Positions 1 through 6,333 of a DNA stretch of 6,746 nt are shown here, in pieces. Position 1 is the stretch's first letter. Each line of letters opens with the position of its first letter. Under the pieces are notes generated by a model, which worked only from the letters and a program-made list of their open reading frames with translations, searched no databases and was not told the DNA's origin. The stretch is from the NCBI GenBank assembly GCA_016200125.1, contig JACQFK010000304.1:1-6746 (forward strand). Direction: 5' to 3'. Made by a program: the position numbers and the translations under genes. The stretch is from Planctomycetota bacterium. GTDB lineage: Bacteria; Planctomycetota; MHYJ01; JACPRB01.

Positions 1-571
1 CGGGGAGATCCACCTGGACGCGCGAGGCGCCCGGCACCGCGGCGACATTTCCCTTCAATCCGGCCTTCCGCAGCGCCTGGGTCACCTGGTCGGGCGGCGC
101 CGCGATCACGAGGTCCACCGTCATGATGCCGGCGGTCGGAGCCTTCATCGCCTGCCCGGTGTACTCCGCGTAAGCGAGGTTGGTCAGCCGGTCGGCGTCC
201 GCGTTCAGCTCCCGCCGGATCCACTCGAAGGACACGTCGGGCAGCTTCGCGGCCAGATCCTGCACCTTGCGGTGGAGCGGGGCGAGCAGGCCCGACTTCA
301 CCTTGTATTCGCCCTTGACCTGCTTGATGATGAGGTCGCTGTCGCCCCGCACGACGATGGAACCGGCCGTCTTCTGGGAAGCGAGCCATTCCAGCGCCTT
401 GATGAGGCCGGTGTATTCGGCGACGTTATTGGTGGCCTGCGGGGTTTTCGGCGTCCCCGCCAGCCCGTGGCCCTCATGGATCTTCTTGCCGTCGCGCCTG
501 ACGACGAAGCCGTAGGTCGCGACGCCGCCGGGGTTCGGCTCGCAGAGGCCGTCGAAATATGCTTCGATCAT
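1..571 (-). CDS. Ribonuclease HI family protein (reverse-transcriptase-like RNase H fold), 3' end cut by window edge
   Basis: Seen: an open frame of 190 codons runs from ATG at 571-569 to the left edge without a stop. The protein begins MIEAYFDGLCEPNPGG, the first RNase H strand with its catalytic Asp (D7). NNVAEY supplies E52, GDSDLIIKQ supplies D77, and NADADRLTN supplies D127. All four metal-binding acidic residues of RNase HI are therefore present. Known: the family cleaves the RNA strand of RNA/DNA hybrids in the cytoplasm using two divalent metal ions; it removes RNA primers and R-loops. The sequence lacks the basic protrusion of E. coli RnhA and resembles the shorter archaeal-type enzymes. 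Beyond residue 145 there is an extra segment of at least 45 residues with an apparent beta-alpha-beta pattern (TVDLVIAAPPDQVTQAL...), not part of the usual RNase H core and continuing outside the window. The start is chosen because a strong AGGAGG-GGGAG ribosome binding site precedes it and D7 sits where expected. The gene is divergent from the macroglobulin gene. Family assignment is firm; exact substrate is inferred. Confidence 0.93.
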   Translation of the reverse strand, partial: MIEAYFDGLCEPNPGGVATYGFVVRRDGKKIHEGHGLAGTPKTPQATNNVAEYTGLIKALEWLASQKTAGSIVVRGDSDLIIKQVKGEYKVKSGLLAPLHRKVQDLAAKLPDVSFEWIRRELNADADRLTNLAYAEYTGQAMKAPTAGIMTVDLVIAAPPDQVTQALRKAGLKGNVAAVPGASRVQVDLP

Positions 572-580
572 GAACTCGAG

Positions 581-591
581 CTCCCCCTCCT
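581..591 (-). promoter_or_regulatory. Ribosome binding site of the RNase HI gene
   Basis: On the minus strand the sequence reads AGGAGGGGGAG. The full AGGAGG core lies 14 nt before the ATG, while the overlapping GGAG at 584-581 lies 9 nt before it, so anti-Shine-Dalgarno pairing is possible at a usual distance. It supports the start at 571. Confidence 0.75.
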
Positions 592-603
592 GCGTCCAAG
601 GGG

Positions 604-609
604 TATGAT
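604..609 (+). promoter_or_regulatory. Candidate -10 box for the macroglobulin gene
   Basis: The plus strand reads TATGAT, one mismatch from TATAAT, 22 bases before the ATG at 632. Transcription would start near 616, leaving a leader of about 16 nt that still includes the GAGGA ribosome binding site. The region where a -35 box should lie (about 581-587) is CT-rich and has no TTGACA-like hexamer, so an activator or another sigma factor may be needed. Confidence 0.5.
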
Positions 610-613
610 TCTA
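608..613 (-). promoter_or_regulatory. Candidate -10 box for the RNase HI gene
   Basis: The minus strand reads TAGAAT, one mismatch from the sigma70 consensus TATAAT, in an otherwise GC-rich region. Transcription would start near 601 and give a leader of about 30 nt that contains the ribosome binding site. No convincing -35 hexamer is seen 16-18 bp upstream. It overlaps by two bases the plus-strand -10 box of the macroglobulin gene. Confidence 0.5.
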
Positions 614-620
614 CCAGATC

Positions 621-625
621 GAGGA
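621..625 (+). promoter_or_regulatory. Ribosome binding site of the macroglobulin gene
   Basis: GAGGA lies 6 nt before the ATG at 632-634. It decides the start: the frame is open upstream to an ATG at 272, but that extension would run antisense through the RNase H gene and would bury the signal peptide. Confidence 0.7.
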
Positions 626-631
626 TCCAAT

Positions 632-3600
632 ATGACGCGCCAATCTCACTCCCTGCCCGGTTTCCTGGCGGTGACCTTCCTCCTGCTCGCGCTGCCGTCC
701 TACGGCGCGCGGCTCCAGGAGAGGCGGACGGAACTGCCGGCCGACGAGCAGAAGCTCTTCGAGTACGCCCAGAACCGGATGAACCAGGGGGACTGGAAGG
801 AGTCCGACCGCGCGTTCAAGGCCTACCTCGAGAAGTTCCCGGAGGGGAAGAGCGCGGAGCAGGCCTACAGCCAGCTGGGCAACCTGCACCACTGGTACAG
901 CCATCAGTACGCGACCTCGCGGGACTGGTACGCGAAGGCCTGCGAGAAGTTCCCCAAGAGCCCCAATTACTGGAACTACCGCTTCCAGATCGCGCAGACC
1001 TGGCAGAACCAGAACCTCCGCGACAAGGCGATCGAGGAGTACCGCAAGATCGCCAAGGAGGCGCCGGACGCGGCGACCCGCACGAACGCGATCCAGCAGT
1101 CCTGGGGCGTCGAGGGCAAATACTTCTACATGCACGTGAACCAGTCCTACACCACCGGGCAGGAGCCCCTGGTCCACGTCCAGCTGGCGAAGATCGACAA
1201 GATCCTCTTCCGCGCCGTCCACATCAAGTTCGACTCGGTCCTCGAGCAGCTCGGCAAGGCCGACGGCCAGAATCTCCGCGACGCCATCGCCAAGGTCGGC
1301 AAGGAGGGGCGCCGCGAACTGAAGGAGTGGACGGCGACCTACACCTACGAGAAGAACAACTACTGGCGCAACGAGCAGGTCAAGGTGCCCTCCACCGAGA
1401 GCGGCGTCTATCTCGTCCAGGGCGAGCACGACGGCGTCGTCATGTCCGTCACGCTCTTCGTCTCCCAGTACGGCATGATCACGAAGTCCTCCGCGGGGAA
1501 GCTGCTCTGCTTCGCGCAGGACCGCGGGACGTCGAAGCCCGTCGAGGGCATGACGATCCGCACGCTCCACGCCCAGAAGCCGCTCACGGGCGTCACCGAC
1601 GCGAACGGCCTCTTCGTCTCGGACAACTTCCAGGGCGGGGTCGTGATCGGCGTGAAGGGGACCGAGCTGGTCACCACCGAGTCCTACTACGGCGGGCAGC
1701 AGGGCGAGCATCCGCTGATCTACGTCACGACCGACCGGCCCATCTACCGGCCCCACCAGACGGTCCAGTTCCGGGTCGTGCACCGCAGCGAGCTGGGGCA
1801 GAAGCTGCTCGTCAAGCCGGGCGAGAAGCTCATCGTCGAGATCCGCGACCCCAAGGGCAACAAGGTGTACGAGAAGCCCCACACCGTCGGTGATTTCGGG
1901 TCGACCTCCGGAGAGCTCGTGCTCGGGGACGAGCCGTCGCTGGGCGAGTACACGATCCTGACTCGGGGGGAGAAGGAGGACGCCAACCTCCACCAGTGGA
2001 ACTGGCAGTGGATGGGCCGCTGGGGCAACGAGGCCTGGAACGGCGTGCGCTTCCGCGTGGACGAGTACCGGAAGCCCGAGTACAAGGTCGACGTCGGCTT
2101 CAAGAAGAAGACGGTCCTCCAGGGCGACGACGTCGAGGCGACGATCGACGCGAAGTACTACTTCGGCTCGCCGGTGACGGACGCCGAGGTGTCCTGGACC
2201 ATCACCCGGCGCGGCTACTGGTATTATTGGCGCTGCTGGGACTTCTACTATGACTGGTATGTCGAGGACGAGAACGGCGGCGACGAGATCTACGAGGGCA
2301 AGGGCCGCCGCGGCCGGGTCCACCGCGACGCCGGCGAGCAGGTCCTCCAGGGGACCGGGAAGACGGACGCCGAAGGCAAGGTGGTCGTCCGCTTCACCTC
2401 CCAGAAGTGGGACCACGACGCCGTCTACGACCTGCACGCGCAGGTGACGGACCTGTCGCGCCGCGTGGTCGAGGGCGGCGGCAGCTGCAAGGCGACGCGG
2501 GCCGAGTTCGGCCTGGCGATGTCGCTGAACAAGTACGTGTACAAGCCGGGCGACCGGATCAACGCCCGCGTGCGGGCCACGACGGCCGACGACAAGATCG
2601 TGGGCGACCAGAAGATCACGGTGAAGGGCTACGACCGCCGCTGGGCCAACGGCCGCCACGACGACACCTTCCTCTTCGAGGCGACGTCCAAGACGGACGA
2701 CCAGGGCATCGCGGAGTTCAACTTTACGCCCGAGCGGGAGGGCGGCTACCTCTGGCTCGTCGCCGAATCCGAGGACCGCAAGGGCAACAAGGTCACGACC
2801 GAGCACTGGGTCTGGCTCTGCGGCGACAGCTGGTACGGCGACACGGTGAACCTGAACGGCATCGACCTGATCCTCGACAAGAAGACCTACGACGTCGGCG
2901 ACACGGCCCATGTCCTGGTCACCAGCCAGTTCAAGAACGTCAGCTTCCTCTTCACGGTGGAGGGCAAGGAGATCCACCAGCACCAGGTGGTCTCGCTCAA
3001 GGGCCACACGAAGATGATCGATTTCAAGATCGACCAGGCGCACTTCGCGCCCAACGTCTACATCAGCGTGACGGCGATCAAGGAGAACGCCTTCATGCAG
3101 CGGCAGAAGATGATCGTGGTCAACCCGTCGGAGAAGTTCGTCAAGGTCGAGATCCGCCCCGACAAGGCGCAGTACCGCCCGCGCAACAAGGCGCGCTACG
3201 AGATCACGACCACGGGCGCCGACGGCAAGCCCGTGGCGGCGGAGGTCGCCTTCGGCGTGGTGGACGATTCGATCTACGCGCTTCAGGACGAGTACGCGGC
3301 CGACATCCGCAAGCACTTCATCCACCGCCGGGGCATCGAGGTGGCGACCTCCAACTCGCTGCAGTACTACGACTACGGGCGGGCCGACGAGAAGAAGGAA
3401 CTGGGCGCCGCCCAGAGCGGCGGCTTCCACGCCGAGGGGCGCGCGATGGACGCCGCCAAGCCGGCCGCGCCCGCGGCCAAGGCGGCCATGGAGAGGGACG
3501 GGGCCGGGAACAAGCGCAAGGACGGCGGCGCGGCCTACGCCGCCACGGAGATCCGCTCGAACTTCGCCGACACGATGGTCTGGCGCAGCGTGACCACCGA

Positions 3601-5605
3601 CGCGCAGGGCCATGCGGTCGTCGAGGTCGACATCCCCGACAACCTGACCACCTGGAAGGCCACGGCCCGCGCCGTGACGGCCGACTCGCGCTTCGGCCAG
3701 CAGACCGGCTCGGTCGTGAGCCGCAAGGAGATGATCGTGCGGCTCGAGACGCCGCGCTTCTTCACCCAGAACGACGAGACGGTGATCTCCGCCATCGTGC
3801 ACAACTACCTCGAGGGGGAGAAGGAAGTGAAGGTCGAGTTCGCCGCCGAGGGCATCGAGGTCTCGGGCGACAGGGAGATGCTCGTCAAGGTCGCCCCCGA
3901 GGGCCAGAAGCGGATCGACTTGAAGGCGAAGATCCAGGCCGCGGGCCGGGCCAAGATTACGGTGAAAGCGCTCTCCGACCTGGACTCCGACGCGATGCAG
4001 CTGGTGATCCCGGTGCTCGCCCACGGCGCGATGAAGTGGGATTCGCGGGCGGGCGTGGTCACCGACAAGGTGACCGAGAAGATCGTGATCCCCGCGGGCA
4101 CGGTGAAGGGCGGCACGGAGATGCTGATCTGCGTCTCGCCGACGCACGCGGCGATGGTGCTCGACGCCCTCGAGTACCTCGCGGGCTATCCCTACGGCTG
4201 CGTGGAGCAGACGATGTCGCGCTTCCTGCCCACCGTGGTGGTGAGCCAGGCGCTCCAGAAGCTGGGGATCGAGAAGCCGGAGCTCAAGGTCGAGATCCCG
4301 GCGATGGTGGCGGCCGGGCTCCAGCGGCTTTACAACTTCCAGCAGCAGGACGGCGGCTGGGGCTGGTGGCAGCACGACAAGTCGAACGCGTGGACGACGG
4401 CCTACGTCATGACGGGGCTCGCCCTGGCGCGCGAGAGCGACCACGGGGTCGCGCACGAGGTCTTCTCGCGCGGCCTCCAGGCGCTGCACAACCACCTCGC
4501 GGCCGAGCCGGACGCAAACACCCAGGCCTACCTGCTCTACGCGCTGCGCATGGCGGGGCAGAAGGACGACGTCGTCCGCGCCCGCCTCACCGACAAGCTG
4601 GGCGAGCTCAACGACTACTCCAAGGCGCTGCTCGCGATGGTGCTGAAGAAGGACGGCATGCGGACGCAGGAGGTCCTGGAGTCCCTCGCGAAGGACGCCC
4701 AGGTCGTCGGCGGCTCGGCCCACTTCGAGGGCGGGACCAAGGGCGGCTGGATGGACCACCACATCGAGGTCTCCGCCGCCGCGCTGCGCGCCTTCATCGC
4801 CTGCGAGCCGAAGCACGAGCTCGTGCCGAAGCTCGTCGCCTGGCTCTCCCGCGCCCGGCAGGGCAACTACTGGGCCTCGACCAAGCAGACGGCGATGGTG
4901 GTCTACGCGTTCGTGGACTACCTGGCGCTGACGGGGGACCTGAACCCGGACATGACCGTCACGCTCTCGCTGAACGGGGACAGGGTCTTCTCGGAGCGCA
5001 TCACGAAGGACAACTGGCAGAAGTTCGACGGCATGAGGAAGTTCTCCGCGTCGCAGCTGAACGCGGGAGAGAACACGGTGACGATCGAGAAGACGGGCAA
5101 CGGGTCGCCGATCTACTCCGTGTACGCGAAGTACTACGCCCAGGCCGAGGACATGCCGGCCTCGCAGGGCGGCATCCGGGTCGAACGGACCTTCTCCCGC
5201 GTGGTGCGGGAGAACGGGAAGCAGATCCTCCGGAAGCTCGAGAGCGGCGCCACCGTGACGAGCGGCGACGAGATCGAGGTGATGCTCCGGATCGACGCCG
5301 ACCGCGACTACGAATGGCTGATGATGGACGACCCGCTCCCCAGCGGCTTCGAGCCCATCCGCGAGTACTACGGCCACTACGGCTGGCACTGGAACTACTG
5401 GTACAGCCGCAAGGAGTTCCACGACCAGAAGGTGTCGATCGCGATGAAGCACCTGTGGCACGGGCAGCACACGGCGAGCTACCGCATGCGCGCGGAGACG
5501 CCCGGCGACTTCCACGCGCTGCCCTCGCAGGTCTTCAACATGTACCACCCCGAGATCGGCGGCAACTCGAACGAGTTCCGGATCAAGGTGGTGGACAAGA
5601 AGTAG
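632..5605 (+). CDS. Secreted alpha-2-macroglobulin family protein with TPR-like N-terminus and thioester motif
   Basis: Role (known for the family, COG2373/YfaS-like): a periplasmic or surface protease trap. Cleavage of a bait region exposes a thioester that bonds covalently to the attacking protease. Seen in 1657 residues: a signal peptide (residues 1-25, FLAVTFLLLALPSYG, cleavage probably after G25) with no lipobox cysteine; TPR-like helices at about 39-145; macroglobulin-like domains with landmark motifs TTDRPIYRP (366-374), DEYRKPEY (477-484), YKPGD (637-641), DKKTYDVGD (749-757) and DKAQYRP (844-850); VVDDSIYAL (876-884); a Gly/Ala/Lys-rich bait-like stretch (about 925-968); the A2M domain with W984 and PDNLTTW (1002-1008); thioester GCVEQ with Cys1190 and Gln1193; alpha-alpha toroid motifs GGWGWW (1241-1246) and YWASTKQT (1413-1420); and a final MG10-like domain to the C-terminus. 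The length is close to E. coli YfhM (1653). Aromatic clusters lie at 456-469, 527-543 and 1579-1591. No pbpC-like partner lies in the window. Family certain; soluble export and target proteases are inferred. Confidence 0.95.
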   Translation: MTRQSHSLPGFLAVTFLLLALPSYGARLQERRTELPADEQKLFEYAQNRMNQGDWKESDRAFKAYLEKFPEGKSAEQAYSQLGNLHHWYSHQYATSRDWYAKACEKFPKSPNYWNYRFQIAQTWQNQNLRDKAIEEYRKIAKEAPDAATRTNAIQQSWGVEGKYFYMHVNQSYTTGQEPLVHVQLAKIDKILFRAVHIKFDSVLEQLGKADGQNLRDAIAKVGKEGRRELKEWTATYTYEKNNYWRNEQVKVPSTESGVYLVQGEHDGVVMSVTLFVSQYGMITKSSAGKLLCFAQDRGTSKPVEGMTIRTLHAQKPLTGVTDANGLFVSDNFQGGVVIGVKGTELVTTESYYGGQQGEHPLIYVTTDRPIYRPHQTVQFRVVHRSELGQKLLVKPGEKLIVEIRDPKGNKVYEKPHTVGDFGSTSGELVLGDEPSLGEYTILTRGEKEDANLHQWNWQWMGRWGNEAWNGVRFRVDEYRKPEYKVDVGFKKKTVLQGDDVEATIDAKYYFGSPVTDAEVSWTITRRGYWYYWRCWDFYYDWYVEDENGGDEIYEGKGRRGRVHRDAGEQVLQGTGKTDAEGKVVVRFTSQKWDHDAVYDLHAQVTDLSRRVVEGGGSCKATRAEFGLAMSLNKYVYKPGDRINARVRATTADDKIVGDQKITVKGYDRRWANGRHDDTFLFEATSKTDDQGIAEFNFTPEREGGYLWLVAESEDRKGNKVTTEHWVWLCGDSWYGDTVNLNGIDLILDKKTYDVGDTAHVLVTSQFKNVSFLFTVEGKEIHQHQVVSLKGHTKMIDFKIDQAHFAPNVYISVTAIKENAFMQRQKMIVVNPSEKFVKVEIRPDKAQYRPRNKARYEITTTGADGKPVAAEVAFGVVDDSIYALQDEYAADIRKHFIHRRGIEVATSNSLQYYDYGRADEKKELGAAQSGGFHAEGRAMDAAKPAAPAAKAAMERDGAGNKRKDGGAAYAATEIRSNFADTMVWRSVTTDAQGHAVVEVDIPDNLTTWKATARAVTADSRFGQQTGSVVSRKEMIVRLETPRFFTQNDETVISAIVHNYLEGEKEVKVEFAAEGIEVSGDREMLVKVAPEGQKRIDLKAKIQAAGRAKITVKALSDLDSDAMQLVIPVLAHGAMKWDSRAGVVTDKVTEKIVIPAGTVKGGTEMLICVSPTHAAMVLDALEYLAGYPYGCVEQTMSRFLPTVVVSQALQKLGIEKPELKVEIPAMVAAGLQRLYNFQQQDGGWGWWQHDKSNAWTTAYVMTGLALARESDHGVAHEVFSRGLQALHNHLAAEPDANTQAYLLYALRMAGQKDDVVRARLTDKLGELNDYSKALLAMVLKKDGMRTQEVLESLAKDAQVVGGSAHFEGGTKGGWMDHHIEVSAAALRAFIACEPKHELVPKLVAWLSRARQGNYWASTKQTAMVVYAFVDYLALTGDLNPDMTVTLSLNGDRVFSERITKDNWQKFDGMRKFSASQLNAGENTVTIEKTGNGSPIYSVYAKYYAQAEDMPASQGGIRVERTFSRVVRENGKQILRKLESGATVTSGDEIEVMLRIDADRDYEWLMMDDPLPSGFEPIREYYGHYGWHWNYWYSRKEFHDQKVSIAMKHLWHGQHTASYRMRAETPGDFHALPSQVFNMYHPEIGGNSNEFRIKVVDKK

Positions 5606-5618
5606 CGGGCGGAATGCG

Positions 5619-5647
5619 TTGACCTCACCCGGCCCCGCGGGCTAAAT
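5619..5647 (+). promoter_or_regulatory. Weak promoter candidate for the DinB-like gene
   Basis: TTGACC at 5619-5624 matches the -35 consensus at five of six bases and is followed after 17 bp by CTAAAT at 5642-5647, a poor -10 box (three of six). The start would fall near 5654, inside the intergenic hairpin, and leave a leader of about 120 nt. The alternative is readthrough from the macroglobulin gene. Speculative. Confidence 0.22.
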
Positions 5648-5675
5648 GAAGGGCTCAGGGAGCCCTCTCCGCGGG
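5634..5675. terminator. Nested hairpin between the macroglobulin and DinB-like genes, possible terminator
   Basis: The inner stem is AGGGCTC (5650-5656) with GAGCCCT (5660-5666) around a 3-nt loop. The outer stem is CCCGCGG (5634-5640) with CCGCGGG (5669-5675). On the plus strand no T-run follows, so as a terminator for the macroglobulin gene it would be an atypical, U-poor one. On the minus strand the inner stem gains a G-U pair and is followed by TCATTT, which looks more like an intrinsic terminator and could stop antisense transcripts coming from the convergent kinase-like gene. Confidence 0.4.
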
Positions 5676-5761
5676 TCATGCTCTGCGGCATCCTGGCCCT
5701 GACCCTGCGGATTCCGAAACCCGAGCCGGCTCCCGGCCCATCCGGAGAAGCCCCCTGATCC

Positions 5762-5767
5762 AGGAGG
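5762..5767 (+). promoter_or_regulatory. Ribosome binding site of the DinB-like gene
   Basis: A perfect AGGAGG lies 5 nt before the ATG at 5773-5775 and fixes the start, so the lysine-rich N-terminal tail is part of the protein. Confidence 0.8.
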
Positions 5768-5772
5768 AGACC

Positions 5773-6333
5773 ATGGCGAAGAAACCCGCGAGGTCGAAGC
5801 CCAAGGCGAAGCCGAAGCCGGCGGCGAAAAAGCCGTCGTCCGGCGCGGCGCAGGCCTTCCTGTCCGCGTATGAGAAGGAATATCCGATCACGGTGCGGCT
5901 CCTGAACGCGTATCCGGCGGACAAGCTCGACCTCAAGCCCCACGCCAAGTGCAAGACCGCCCGCGAACTCGCCTGGATGTTCGTGGTCGAGCAGGGTGCG
6001 ACGATGACGGCCCTCACGACCGGCTTCGACTTCTCGAAGCCCTTCGCTCCGCCACCGGCCCCCGCCACGATGGGGGAGATTCTCGGCGCCTTCGAGCAGG
6101 GCTACCGGAAGGTCGTCGGGATCGTCAAGGGCATGAGCGACGAGCAGCTGGGGCAGAAGACCAAGTTCATGGTCGGACCCAAGGCGATCGGCGACCTGCC
6201 GAAGCTCTCGCTGGCCTGGCTCTTCCTTTGCGACCAGATCCATCACCGCGGGCAGTTCTCGATCTACCTGCGGATGGCCGACGCCAAGGTCCCCTCGATC
6301 TACGGCCCGACCGCGGACGAACCCTGGAATTAA
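5773..6333 (+). CDS. DinB-like four-helix-bundle protein with lysine-rich N-terminal tail
   Basis: Seen: 186 residues. Residues 1-25 form a low-complexity tail rich in Lys, Ala and Pro (MAKKPARSKPKAKPKP...), resembling a histone H1-like tail. From about residue 27 the sequence fits a DinB/DUF664-type bundle: KTARELAWMFVVEQ (helix 2 region), DQIHHRGQ (154-161), YLR (165-167) and the C-terminal signature VPSIYGPTADEPW. Known: DinB-superfamily proteins usually bind a metal through three His residues, and some members are thiol-dependent transferases or hydrolases; many have no known function. Here the usual helix-2 His position is M69 and the first His of the HxxxH pair is D154, leaving H158 (and H157) plus possibly H57. 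This may be a subfamily trait. No signal peptide or membrane segment is visible, so it is probably cytoplasmic. It follows the macroglobulin gene after 167 bp with its own strong ribosome binding site, and converges on the kinase-like gene. The family is likely; the reaction is unknown. Confidence 0.85.
   Translation: MAKKPARSKPKAKPKPAAKKPSSGAAQAFLSAYEKEYPITVRLLNAYPADKLDLKPHAKCKTARELAWMFVVEQGATMTALTTGFDFSKPFAPPPAPATMGEILGAFEQGYRKVVGIVKGMSDEQLGQKTKFMVGPKAIGDLPKLSLAWLFLCDQIHHRGQFSIYLRMADAKVPSIYGPTADEPWN

Noticed and set aside
272..631. A 120-residue N-terminal extension of the macroglobulin from an ATG at 272
   Set aside because: It lies antisense to the well-supported RNase H gene, has no ribosome binding site, and would place the signal peptide in the middle of the chain. 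The ATG at 632 has GAGGA 6 nt upstream.
611..5548. A 1645-codon open frame antisense to the macroglobulin gene
   Set aside because: It exactly mirrors the sense codons and is open only because TTA, CTA and TCA codons are absent. Its protein is an Arg/Val/Leu/His-rich composition with no recognisable domain, while the sense frame shows a full known architecture.
2407..5622. A 1071-codon open frame on the plus strand in another register
   Set aside because: A by-product of G/C-ending codons. The product is Arg/Gly/Ala/Pro-rich low complexity with no start signals.
5678..5758. A 26-codon upstream frame (ATG at 5678, TGA at 5756) ahead of the DinB-like gene
   Set aside because: It has no clear ribosome binding site and begins just after the hairpin. 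It could be a leader peptide, but nothing beyond an open frame supports it.
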